From the NCBI GenBank assembly GCA_934149245.1, contig CAKPER010000017.1:1-24569 (forward strand): DNA of 24,569 bases, in the 5' to 3' direction. Under the pieces are notes generated by a model. The model saw only the letters and a list, made by a program, of their open reading frames with translations, made no database searches and was not told the DNA's origin. The stretch's first letter is position 1, and every line of letters starts with the position of its first letter. Origin of the DNA: an uncultured Bacilli bacterium. Lineage in GTDB: Bacteria; Bacillota_I; Bacilli_A; RF39; UBA660. Below, piece after piece: positions 15,423 to 22,824 of the stretch. The position numbers and the translations under genes are program-made.

Positions 15423-16187
15423 TCACTTTACTAAAAAATTTAGAATATCCTGAAAATTTATTTTAGAAATTAAGATCAAAATTGCCGACATACTTAAAAA
15501 AGGGCCAAACGGTATAATATTATCCTTATTAGTAATAAGAATAAAGATTGCAACAGGAAATGCTATAAATGTGGCCAAAAATATTGTACAAATCGATAGT
15601 GGAAAATTTAAAACTAAGCCTACTAAAAACATCAGTTTAATATCACCACCACCAAGTGATTCTTTTTTAAACATCTTATCTCCTAATATTTTAAGAACAT
15701 ACATGGAAACAAAAGCACCTACACCTCCATATATTTGAAGAGCTGCTTTATTCATTCCTAAAAATATAATATCTAATACAACTATAACCAAACTTGCAAG
15801 CATCAATACTTCGTCTAGTATTATCATATATTCTATATCACTAACTATAACTATAATTAAACTGGATATAAAAATTAAAGATATTACTAATTTAAATGAT
15901 AAGCCAAAACAATGATAGCAAACTGCAAATAACATAGCCGTTACAAGCTCAACAATAAAATAACTTGGAGCAATAGAAGTCTTACAATTACTACACTTTC
16001 CTCTTAACATCAAATACGATACTAAAGGAATATTTTCATACCATTTTAACTTATGATTACACTTAATGCAATGTGAGCCAGGATATATTATTGACTCACC
16101 CTTAGCAAGCCTAGTTGCTACTACATGATAAAATGATCCGAAGATAGCTCCAATTATAAAAAAGAATATTAAAAATAATGTTTCCAT
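15423..16187 (-). CDS. Type IV prepilin peptidase (A24 family)
   Basis: This 254-residue polytopic protease cuts the leader of type IV prepilins after Gly and methylates the new N-terminus. The N-terminal half begins with a GSF motif near residue 17 and has a zinc-binding four-Cys module (C40/C43 and C65/C68), so it belongs to the bifunctional PilD/GspO type. Catalytic aspartates lie in SDIEYMIILDE and GGGDIKLMF. The remaining sequence forms about seven membrane helices. It ends in TGA, which confirms that TGA is a stop codon here. It starts 14 bp after the pilC stop with AGGTGATAGA. Its likely substrate in this window is the pseudopilin at 3.8-4.2 kb. Confidence 0.95.
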   Translation of the reverse strand: METLFLIFFFIIGAIFGSFYHVVATRLAKGESIIYPGSHCIKCNHKLKWYENIPLVSYLMLRGKCSNCKTSIAPSYFIVELVTAMLFAVCYHCFGLSFKLVISLIFISSLIIVIVSDIEYMIILDEVLMLASLVIVVLDIIFLGMNKAALQIYGGVGAFVSMYVLKILGDKMFKKESLGGGDIKLMFLVGLVLNFPLSICTIFLATFIAFPVAIFILITNKDNIIPFGPFLSMSAILILISKINFQDILNFLVK

Positions 16188-16201
16188 TCTATCACCTACT
16201 T

Positions 16202-17560
16202 CTATGTTATTTCACTATACATATTAAACATTGGCACTATTACTGCTAATAAAACTAACCCTACTATAACTGCTAAAAAAATTATCATTACTGGCTCTAT
16301 CAAACTTTTTAGCTGAGCAATTAAATTCTTTTGTTCGGTATTATAATACTCTGCAACTTTATCCATCATATTACCAAGTCTACCAGTTCTCTCTCCTGTT
16401 ACTAACATCTCATATGCAATAACAGGAAAAGCCCAATTATCCTTAAAGGCAACAGATACACTATTACCATTACTCAAATTTACTACTGCATCACGAATTA
16501 GTAATTTATATATTTCATTATTTGTTATTTTTCCTAGTATCTCCATGCTATCTGTTATAAAAACATCATAATTTATTAAACTAGCAAATGTTTTTGTAAA
16601 CATTATTACTTCATTATAAATAATTATATTTTTTATAACAGGAATATGCATTGCAAAGAGTTGAACATAATACCTAAATTTTGTTACATTCTTATACATT
16701 ATACTCAAAATTACAGCAATTGCTATTATTACTAAAATAACATAAAGAATATTTTCAGATAGAAAATCACTTAGACTTACAATAGCTACTGTTATTGGTG
16801 GTAAATCACTACCAATTTGAGAATACATATCTGTAAACTGTGGTACTACATATAAAATAATATAAACTAAAACAACTATAGCAACAACAAATATTACACT
16901 AGGATATGTCATAGCACTTACTATTTGCTTCTTATTTTCATATTTTGTTTTATAGTATGCAGCCATATCATCTAAGACGCCTGTTAAATTTCCTGTTAAT
17001 TCTGATGTCTTTACCATATTAATTAACAACTTAGGAAAAACTTTTCCTTGCTTGCTTAAAGCTTCACTCAATGTCTCTCCAGTAGTTAATTCAAAAACAA
17101 GTCTATTATATAAATTCTTCACACTCTTCTTTTTAGCTTGTTTTGCTAATATATCTATAGCATCCATCAAAGTTATACCAGCTTTCAAATAAGTAGACAA
17201 TTGAGTTAAAAAAAAGTTTAAATCTTTAGGTGACATTTCTTTTGTTGTTAATTGAACTAACCCAAATTTATTTGCAACCTTATCCTCATCTATTGCTAAA
17301 ACGTCATACCCTTGATTCATTAAATATGAATGAACATCCACTTTTGAAAGTGCATCTAGAGAAGATTTGATAATATTACCATCTTTATCTCTAGCCTTAT
17401 AATTATATCTTATATTTTTAGTGTTTTTTATTGCATCAGCTGGAGTTAATTCTAAGGTTTTCAAGGCCAAATTAGCTTTTCTTTTTTTATCACTAGTTTT
17501 ACCTCCACCACCTATGGGTTGATTTAATTTATTGATAAAATTTTTAAATCCACTTGCCAT
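16202..17560 (-). CDS. Type IV pilus assembly/type II secretion inner-membrane protein (PilC/GspF family)
   Basis: This 452-residue platform protein anchors pilus assembly in the membrane. An Ala-domain-like N-terminus (YNYKARDKDGNIIKSSLDAL) is typical of PilC, followed by two T2SSF repeats (about 105-230 and 305-430). Three hydrophobic segments are visible: near VVAIVVLVYIILYVVPQF, ILYVILVIIAIAVILSIMY and near the C-terminus (IFLAVIVGLVLLAVIVPMF). It works with a PilB-type ATPase, which is not in the window. The ATG follows AAGGAGGGTATT, a strong site. It is the first gene of a run pilC-pilD-(murG-murB-ftsQ), with a divergent region toward the YqfQ-like gene. Confidence 0.93.
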   Translation of the reverse strand: MASGFKNFINKLNQPIGGGGKTSDKKRKANLALKTLELTPADAIKNTKNIRYNYKARDKDGNIIKSSLDALSKVDVHSYLMNQGYDVLAIDEDKVANKFGLVQLTTKEMSPKDLNFFLTQLSTYLKAGITLMDAIDILAKQAKKKSVKNLYNRLVFELTTGETLSEALSKQGKVFPKLLINMVKTSELTGNLTGVLDDMAAYYKTKYENKKQIVSAMTYPSVIFVVAIVVLVYIILYVVPQFTDMYSQIGSDLPPITVAIVSLSDFLSENILYVILVIIAIAVILSIMYKNVTKFRYYVQLFAMHIPVIKNIIIYNEVIMFTKTFASLINYDVFITDSMEILGKITNNEIYKLLIRDAVVNLSNGNSVSVAFKDNWAFPVIAYEMLVTGERTGRLGNMMDKVAEYYNTEQKNLIAQLKSLIEPVMIIFLAVIVGLVLLAVIVPMFNMYSEIT

Positions 17561-17587
17561 AATACCCTCCTTACTATCGTTAGTATT

Positions 17588-17596
17588 ATTTTATCA
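17588..17596 (-). promoter_or_regulatory. Probable extended -10 promoter of pilC
   Basis: TGATAAAAT on the minus strand (TAAAAT at 17593-17588) lies 28 bp upstream of the pilC start. The -35 region has only a weak TTAAAA 17 bp away, so the call is tentative. Confidence 0.35.
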
Positions 17597-17600
17597 TATT

Positions 17601-17629
17601 TTTAACTTTTTTTTAACTTTTTTTATAAT
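17601..17629 (+). promoter_or_regulatory. Promoter of the YqfQ-like gene
   Basis: A consensus -10 TATAAT (17624-17629) has TTTAAC (17601-17606, 17-bp spacing) or TTAACT (16-bp spacing) as -35. It lies in a T-rich stretch containing two copies of TTTAACTTTTTTT and drives the only plus-strand gene. Confidence 0.45.
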
Positions 17630-17663
17630 TATTCATATATTATTGTAAAGAGGTGGCCTAATT

Positions 17664-18119
17664 ATGTATAATCAATCATTTTTTATGCCAGGATATTTAC
17701 AACAACCATTAGGTGTTGGGGCTATTCGAGGATTAGGAGGAGGATTATCTGCACCTGGAATTGCTAATGCCGGTAGAGGAGCATCTTTATTTGGAAGACT
17801 TGGTAGTGCTATGGGTTCTCTTCGAGGGTTTAACTGGGGAGGGCTTATTAATAATACATCTAAAACACTAGGAATTATCAATCAAACTATTCCCCTAGTA
17901 AGACAAGTAGGTCCTATGGTAGGAAATATGCGTTCAATGTTAAAAATTGCTTCTGTCTTTAAAGATGAAACTGATGAAAATTATACCAATAATAATAACA
18001 ATAATAATTATAATTCTTCAAAATACAAAAATTCACGAAATAGCAATTATTCAAACAAAAAAGAAGAAACTATAGAATATCAAAATTCTAATGATTCTCC
18101 AGTATTTTTCATTAATTAA
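17664..18119 (+). CDS. YqfQ/VrrA-like glycine-rich protein
   Basis: This 151-residue protein is the only gene on the plus strand. Its first half is Gly/Pro-rich (GLGGGLSAPGIANAG, GRGASLFGRLGSAMGSLRG). This is followed by a conserved-looking block, INNTSKTLGIINQTIPLVRQ then VGPMVGNMRSMLKI, which matches my memory of the C-terminal block of Bacillus YqfQ (VrrA in B. anthracis): a repeated xxQxxGPMVxxxxxM pattern. The C-terminal 50 residues are Asn/Lys/Ser/Tyr-rich. VrrA-type proteins are poorly understood and in Bacillus linked to spores; nothing here shows sporulation. The ATG follows AGAGGTGG. It converges on the zinc-ribbon gene at 18.1 kb, the two sharing a TTAA at their stops. Confidence 0.65.
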   Translation: MYNQSFFMPGYLQQPLGVGAIRGLGGGLSAPGIANAGRGASLFGRLGSAMGSLRGFNWGGLINNTSKTLGIINQTIPLVRQVGPMVGNMRSMLKIASVFKDETDENYTNNNNNNNYNSSKYKNSRNSNYSNKKEETIEYQNSNDSPVFFIN

Positions 18120-18655
18120 CATTCCTTAATAGAAGTTAATATATAATCATAGTCAGCTAAATTATAAGTTGTTCCACAATATTCACATACACCAGAAGTA
18201 TTTACACTAAGTGAAGCTCCGCAACCTGGACATTTTCTTACAATACCTTGTTGTAAGGTTTGTCTTTTTTTTGTAAAAACTAAAAGATAATCTTTACAAA
18301 CTCTATTATTTACGTTACCACTAACAAATGAACCAGTATCTTTTCTTAGCAAATAATCTAAATACCTAGCAGTCAAGGAAACTGTTATAATAAAACTATT
18401 ATCTGTAATTTCTACATTAGATATACTACTAGTTTTTACATTTAATTCATCATACATTTGAATTAAATTTTGATGATTCAAATCATCTATTTTTTTTTGA
18501 TAAGTTTCTCTTACCTCACTACTTAAAAAATGTTTAACGTCATCTAATGAGTCTGTCATTACAGCCGTAAAAAGTTTTACAAAAATATTATCTATATAGC
18601 TTTTAAAACCAGCTTCATCAAAATTATTATCATATTTTATTAATTCATCTAACAT
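18116..18655 (-). CDS. Soluble Tim44-like domain protein with C-terminal zinc ribbon
   Basis: This 179-residue protein has no membrane segment. Residues about 15-135 look like an NTF2-fold Tim44-like domain: helices first (NIFVKLFTAVMTDSLDDVKHFLS), then strands (SNVEITDNSFIITVSLTARYLDYLL). Residues about 141-165 form a four-Cys zinc ribbon (CPGC and CEYC). The protein ends in SIKEC, as the homologue at 20.5 kb has SKKEC near its end. The three Tim44-like genes in this 3-kb stretch are probably duplicates with different membrane attachments. Tim44-like domains are involved in protein or membrane interactions; the bacterial role is unknown. The ribosome binding site is weak (AAGGAAATATTGTT). 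Confidence 0.7.
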   Translation of the reverse strand: MLDELIKYDNNFDEAGFKSYIDNIFVKLFTAVMTDSLDDVKHFLSSEVRETYQKKIDDLNHQNLIQMYDELNVKTSSISNVEITDNSFIITVSLTARYLDYLLRKDTGSFVSGNVNNRVCKDYLLVFTKKRQTLQQGIVRKCPGCGASLSVNTSGVCEYCGTTYNLADYDYILTSIKEC

Positions 18656-18667
18656 AACAATATTTCC

Positions 18668-18901
18668 TTAAGATGCATATTTATCATAAAACATACTCAT
18701 AGCGTAAAGTACTTCATTCTCATTATCAAGTGGAACATAATATTCATCAAATATTTCTTTTTTATCTTTTAAAACATATATATCTTCTCTATCTAATGTA
18801 TTAGCAAAATAATTATAAGTATTTTTATTATCTTTTAAAGTATCAACTAAAAAATATTCTTTTCCATCAATTTCAATTGTATCTAATTTTATTTCATTCA
18901 T
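18668..18901 (-). CDS. Small DUF1292-like protein
   Basis: This 77-residue acidic protein begins with EIKLDTIEIDGKEYFLVDTL and continues with a second strand set (EDIYVLKDKKEIFDEYYVPL) and a short helix (ENEVLYAMSMFYDKY). The length, strand pattern and acidic bias resemble the DUF1292 family of small Firmicute proteins, but the match is by pattern only. It sits between the unknown membrane protein (18-bp gap) and the Tim44-like zinc-ribbon gene (12-bp gap), so it is probably co-transcribed. Ribosome binding site AAGG followed by TATAATAATATG. Confidence 0.6.
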   Translation of the reverse strand: MNEIKLDTIEIDGKEYFLVDTLKDNKNTYNYFANTLDREDIYVLKDKKEIFDEYYVPLDNENEVLYAMSMFYDKYAS

Positions 18902-18919
18902 ATTATTATACCTTTCTAT

Positions 18920-19831
18920 CTATTTCAATCCTTTAGCTTTATCAGTTTTTAAAATTTTACTTATCTCTTCTGTTCCTGCCTTAAATTCTGTTACTATTCT
19001 ACTAGAAATATTACTTTTTTTAGCATCCACCATCAAAGGATGAGCACCATACTTATTACAGAGACCTATAATTGCTTCATCCTCAGTAAAACCTTTTTCC
19101 ATAACATCTGGTATTTTCATTTTAACATATTGCGTTGCAGTACAATATGGTTCTCCCATATTATAAGGTCCATATATTTGAGTATCATACAAAGAATCAA
19201 CAGGATAATACCCTTTTTCAAAACAATCAGCTTCTTCCATTTGATTAGTTATATTGTAAGTACCAGCAATACATATAGAACCAGCACCTCCAACAGTCAT
19301 CATTCCCAGCATGGCTGCAACAAAAATCGGTTTTCCGATACTTTTTTGTCTATTTTTCTTTTTAGAAATTTTAACATTCTTTTTCTTTAATTTATCATTA
19401 TTTTCTATTGTCTTTTTTAAAGCTTGTCTTGATTTTTTAGTCTTATATTGTTCGCTATTTAAACCCTTAGCATGCTTTTTTACAGCCTCAATATTTAGTT
19501 TTTCTCTAGCTCTTATAGCTTTTTCTTCCTTTTTGATTGCTTTTTCCTCAAACAAAGCACCTCTATACATTTGTTTCATTACATTTATCTGTTTTCTAGT
19601 ATCAACCTTAATAGAAAGAATAGTCTTTAACTCTTCATCAGTTAATTTTTTTACTCCATCAGCTGAATATGCTTCTAATAATTCATCAGCAATCCCCTCG
19701 ATATCACTAAGTGGCATCTCTGGATATTCCTTAGGTACTATATATTTTAATTTTCCTAATATTCTTCCCTTTTGTATAGCATAATAGCCTTGCTTTCTTA
19801 TTTTATTATTTTTTGGTATTTCTATTGGCAT
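18920..19831 (-). CDS. Unrecognised basic protein with one membrane segment
   Basis: I do not recognise this 303-residue protein. The first half (about 1-165) is very Lys-rich and helical, with a likely coiled coil (KAIKKEEKAIRAREKLNIEA) and a basic patch just before one hydrophobic segment (about 167-190, KPIFVAAMLGMMTVGGAG). The C-terminal part has three Cys (EADCFEKGYY, YCTATQYV, IGLCNKYGAHP) and a helix. A basic cytoplasmic N-terminus with an external C-terminus is the likely topology, but the membrane segment is short and glycine-rich. It starts at ATG after AGAGGGATAGAG, with its own -10 (TATAAT) upstream. It heads the three-gene run to 18.1 kb, next to Tim44-like genes on both sides. 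Confidence 0.7.
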   Translation of the reverse strand: MPIEIPKNNKIRKQGYYAIQKGRILGKLKYIVPKEYPEMPLSDIEGIADELLEAYSADGVKKLTDEELKTILSIKVDTRKQINVMKQMYRGALFEEKAIKKEEKAIRAREKLNIEAVKKHAKGLNSEQYKTKKSRQALKKTIENNDKLKKKNVKISKKKNRQKSIGKPIFVAAMLGMMTVGGAGSICIAGTYNITNQMEEADCFEKGYYPVDSLYDTQIYGPYNMGEPYCTATQYVKMKIPDVMEKGFTEDEAIIGLCNKYGAHPLMVDAKKSNISSRIVTEFKAGTEEISKILKTDKAKGLK

Positions 19832-19859
19832 CTCTATCCCTCTTTCCCTACTTTCCTAC

Positions 19860-19865
19860 ATTATA
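19860..19865 (-). promoter_or_regulatory. Consensus -10 element upstream of the unknown basic protein
   Basis: TATAAT (19865-19860, minus strand), preceded by TTGTGG, lies just after the stop of the previous Tim44-like gene. The -35 is weak. It would start transcription about 25 nt before the gene. Confidence 0.4.
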
Positions 19866-19875
19866 CCACAATTCT

Positions 19876-20505
19876 TTACTTTTTAAAAAAATTTTTAGAA
19901 AAACATGGTAATCCTACAATTTTTTTTGAAATTTTAATATCTTTCTTCTTATTTACTTTAAATATTAGTTCTGTATATGTTGATTCTTCATTCTTTTCTC
20001 CAAATACTATTTTTCTTTTATGAGTAATATAATTAATACTATTAAATTTAAAACTAACCTGTAAAACTATATAATTATTATCCGTCCATATATTAATTAA
20101 CTTTAAAGTAGGCATAGACAAAATATCTATTGATTCTTTATAACCATTTAATTCTTCTGATACTGTAAGCAAATAATCATAAAAATCTTTGGTTGTAATC
20201 TTTTTAATATTCTCTAGTTCTCTATTCTCCCAATACTCCAAAAACAACTTATAAGTTTTAATTAAATCTTTTTCCAATAATACAAAGTTAAAGTTAGGGA
20301 TGATTTTATTTATATCATCCTCCAACTTCTTCTTATCATTATCATAATCTTTTTTATCGCCATATTTATTAATAAATATTACTAATAAGTATGCTACAGC
20401 AATAAATATTACTACTAGAAAAGCCACTAATAGACTATATTTTAATTGTCCACTAATGAATACTTTTTTAGAATTATTAAACATTGTATATTTTCCAAAA
20501 TTCAT
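19876..20505 (-). CDS. Membrane-anchored Tim44-like protein without zinc ribbon
   Basis: This 209-residue protein has one membrane segment (about 20-45, YSLLVAFLVVIFIAVAYLLV) and then helices and strands in the order seen in the neighbouring Tim44-like proteins (LIKTYKLFLEYWENRELENIKKITTKDFYDYLL, positions about 85-117, then IWTDNNYIVLQVSFKFNSI). It lacks the CxxC pairs. I start at the ATG at 20505, 2 bp after the TAG of the upstream gene and with AGAAGGGCATAGTT before it; the longer frame starting at 20532 overlaps the neighbour. Probably a duplicate that lost its ribbon. Function unknown; the Tim44-like call is by pattern. Confidence 0.6.
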   Translation of the reverse strand: MNFGKYTMFNNSKKVFISGQLKYSLLVAFLVVIFIAVAYLLVIFINKYGDKKDYDNDKKKLEDDINKIIPNFNFVLLEKDLIKTYKLFLEYWENRELENIKKITTKDFYDYLLTVSEELNGYKESIDILSMPTLKLINIWTDNNYIVLQVSFKFNSINYITHKRKIVFGEKNEESTYTELIFKVNKKKDIKISKKIVGLPCFSKNFFKK

Positions 20506-20507
20506 AA

Positions 20508-21377
20508 CTATGCCCTTCTTTGATTTATACACTCTTTTTTACTCATAATAAATTTATTAGATTTATTTACAATAGTACTATCACAATATGGACATATACC
20601 ACCAGATACTATGTCTACCTTAGCTCCACAATTAGGGCACTTACTAACATTATCATTGTTCATACTTCTTGTTAAAGTTATTATATATTCAACATTATTT
20701 CTAACATTAGCCATACCTCTTACGACATTATTATTAGCGTCCACTACATAATCATATTGTTCTACTTCTAAATAAACACTAACTTTCTCAATACCATTTT
20801 CTATCTTAATATCTGTAATCATAGCATTCTTATATTGAATATCACGCATTATATTTTTCTGTTTCTTTACCTTTAATACTCTTAATTGACTCTCATACAT
20901 ATTAAACAATTCATCTGTAGTATATTTTCTTAAAGTATTATAATCAAAATTCATCCAAGACTCTTGTACATTTTTATAAATATTAAATAATTCTTGTTTT
21001 AATTTTTCTTTATCAATACTTGGATCTAATTCCTTTATCTTCTCATCAGAAAGCTCTACATAATTAGCTTTTCTGCTTGGACGAGTAAATTGATTTTTAT
21101 TTCTATTACTTATTGCTATTGATATAATCATTATTACTACAAAAACCAAAATAATTATAGCTATATCACTGTCCCCACTTACATAAGTTCCAGATGAATA
21201 ACTTCTGCTATCTGATGACCACGAATCTGATGAGCCTGAGTCCCATGAGGAACCAGAATCCCAAGATGATCCTGAATCATAGCTAGAATCCCAACCACTA
21301 TCAGCCTTTACCCCTCTTGAAAAACTAAGTAGCAAAACCAAAATAATTGTTATTATTATATTTATATTTTTTTTCAT
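20508..21377 (-). CDS. Secreted/membrane Tim44-like protein with SD-rich region and zinc ribbon
   Basis: This 289-residue protein has an N-terminal signal or anchor (about 5-20, IIITIILVLLLSFS), then a Ser/Asp/Trp-rich repeat region (WDSGSS units, about 29-60), a membrane segment (about 73-90), a helical-strand Tim44-like domain (about 125-235) and a four-Cys ribbon (CPNC ... CPYC, about 246-265). The low-complexity segment is probably outside, with the domain and ribbon inside. Tim44-domain proteins of Firmicutes often have such a DSG/SSG-rich leader. Between copies, the repeats differ at synonymous codons. The ATG follows GGAAGTGTGAT, 26 bp from the DUF308 gene, so it belongs to the lgt-trxB operon. 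Confidence 0.75.
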   Translation of the reverse strand: MKKNINIIITIILVLLLSFSRGVKADSGWDSSYDSGSSWDSGSSWDSGSSDSWSSDSRSYSSGTYVSGDSDIAIIILVFVVIMIISIAISNRNKNQFTRPSRKANYVELSDEKIKELDPSIDKEKLKQELFNIYKNVQESWMNFDYNTLRKYTTDELFNMYESQLRVLKVKKQKNIMRDIQYKNAMITDIKIENGIEKVSVYLEVEQYDYVVDANNNVVRGMANVRNNVEYIITLTRSMNNDNVSKCPNCGAKVDIVSGGICPYCDSTIVNKSNKFIMSKKECINQRRA

Positions 21378-21403
21378 ATCACACTTCCAATACTAATATT
21401 TTT

Positions 21404-21931
21404 TTATTTATTTTTATTTAAAATTAAACATTCCATAAAATAAGATATAGCCATGACAATTATATATACGCCAGTTATTTTAAAGTATGTATAAATTGTT
21501 AATTTTGGCTTTACTATTAACAAAATTCCTAAAACAAAAGAAACTAATGATAATAATAAATATCTTTTGTATTTAGTTTTAGTTATCTCTTTCATATTAA
21601 AATATTTAACTAATAATATTACTCCCATTATTGTAGAATATAAAGAAAATATTATTGGTAATATAATTATTATCATAGTATAGTAAATATATATAAATAT
21701 TGCTACCCAAATAAATACTGTTCCTAAAAGTAGTTGACCATACATATCCCGATTACTACCTCTATTAAAAAAGAAACTAATTATTTGGATTACTCCAATT
21801 ATAGCAAAGATACATACTAAAACATAATTAACAGAAATTAATAACTCTTCTGTTGCTATTATTAAAGTTATTCCAAGTACTAATAAAAGAAAACTTGTTA
21901 ATAATAGACTTAGCTTTGATTCTTCTTTCAT
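21404..21931 (-). CDS. DUF308/HdeD-like membrane protein
   Basis: This 175-residue protein has about six hydrophobic helices arranged in pairs, like the HdeD/DUF308 family (for example LLLVLGITLIIATEELLISVNY and SLVSFVLGILLIVKPKLTI). HdeD is known from acid stress in E. coli; in Firmicutes the role is unknown. Its ATG overlaps the trxB stop in a TAATG, so translation is coupled. No signal peptide is needed. The family call is by hydrophobic pattern and length. Confidence 0.65.
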   Translation of the reverse strand: MKEESKLSLLLTSFLLLVLGITLIIATEELLISVNYVLVCIFAIIGVIQIISFFFNRGSNRDMYGQLLLGTVFIWVAIFIYIYYTMIIIILPIIFSLYSTIMGVILLVKYFNMKEITKTKYKRYLLLSLVSFVLGILLIVKPKLTIYTYFKITGVYIIVMAISYFMECLILNKNK

Positions 21932-22824
21932 TATTTTCGCTCCTTTACTTCTTTTTCAATTATACTATTTGCAACAACTATTCCCTCAGCTGATGCTGTT
22001 ACTAATTGATACACTTTCTTATCAATAACATCACCACAAGCATAAACATCTAAAGCACTAGTTTGATAGCTATTATCTACTTCTATATAACCATTGTTTT
22101 TAGTAACATCAAATAGTTCACTATTAGGTAGTGCTCCTATTGCTAGAAATACACAACTCGTATCTATTTTTGTTCCATCATCAAGTAAAACTCCAGTTAT
22201 ATTCTCGCTATCAATTAAATACTTTGTAATATTTTTATTATAAAGTATTTCTATATTACTCTTTAATTTAACACGTTTCTTTAAAATATCTTCTGCTCTT
22301 AAATCATCTTTTCTATATATTATATATACTTTTTTACAAATATCAGCAAGATAGAGAGCATCAGTTACTGCTGTATTAGCTCCTCCAACTACCACTACTG
22401 TCTTATCTTTATATAAAGCTCCATCACAACTAGCACAAAAGCTAATACCATGACCTATATAACTATCTTCATTAGAAATATTTAAACCTCTACTTTTTCT
22501 TCCTGTTGCAATTATCAAGTAATGATACTTTATTTTTTTAGAACTAGTAATAATCACTTTTTCTTCTAAATCAACATTCTTAATATCTTCATACAAATAT
22601 TTAGGATTATATTCCTGAAACTGATTATAAATATTTAAAGCTAAATCTGTTCCATTTACATTATTATAACCAGGATAATTCTCTACTCTATAAATATTAT
22701 TAAGAGTTCCTCCTGGCATATTATTTTCAATTACTAAAGTTTCTATTCCAGCTCTTCTTAAATAAATTCCTGCTGTCATTCCAGCAATACCACTACCAAT
22801 TATAACTGTCTTATATTCTTCCAT
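21931..22824 (-). CDS. trxB: Thioredoxin-disulfide reductase
   Basis: This 297-residue flavoenzyme passes electrons from NADPH through FAD to thioredoxin. The FAD-binding motif GSGIAGMTAGIYLRRAG is at residues 10-26. The redox pair is C130-A-S-C133 (CASCDGALY), a variant of the usual CATCDG. The NADPH-binding part contains GGANTAVTDALYL and YRKDDLRA, and the C-terminal ACGDV near residue 262 contacts FAD. The second glycine motif is slightly altered (GGANTA against the usual GGGxxA). The start follows GGAGGTAATA and lies within the end of lgt (14-bp overlap). It is a standard housekeeping enzyme; its position in an operon with lgt resembles the trxB-lgt neighbourhood in Bacillus. Confidence 0.95.
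   Translation of the reverse strand: MEEYKTVIIGSGIAGMTAGIYLRRAGIETLVIENNMPGGTLNNIYRVENYPGYNNVNGTDLALNIYNQFQEYNPKYLYEDIKNVDLEEKVIITSSKKIKYHYLIIATGRKSRGLNISNEDSYIGHGISFCASCDGALYKDKTVVVVGGANTAVTDALYLADICKKVYIIYRKDDLRAEDILKKRVKLKSNIEILYNKNITKYLIDSENITGVLLDDGTKIDTSCVFLAIGALPNSELFDVTKNNGYIEVDNSYQTSALDVYACGDVIDKKVYQLVTASAEGIVVANSIIEKEVKERK

Noticed and set aside
17570..17583. Short repeat TACTA-TCGT-TAGTA before pilC
   Set aside because: Five base pairs of stem only, not overlapping a promoter box in a clear way; no support as an operator.
17672..17881. Minus-strand frame of 69 codons inside the YqfQ-like gene
   Set aside because: Pro-rich translation is the antisense image of Gly codons; no start signal.
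19040..20023. Three overlapping plus-strand frames across 19.0-20.0 kb
   Set aside because: Phe/Ile/Ser-rich antisense images of Lys-rich minus-strand genes; no ribosome binding sites.
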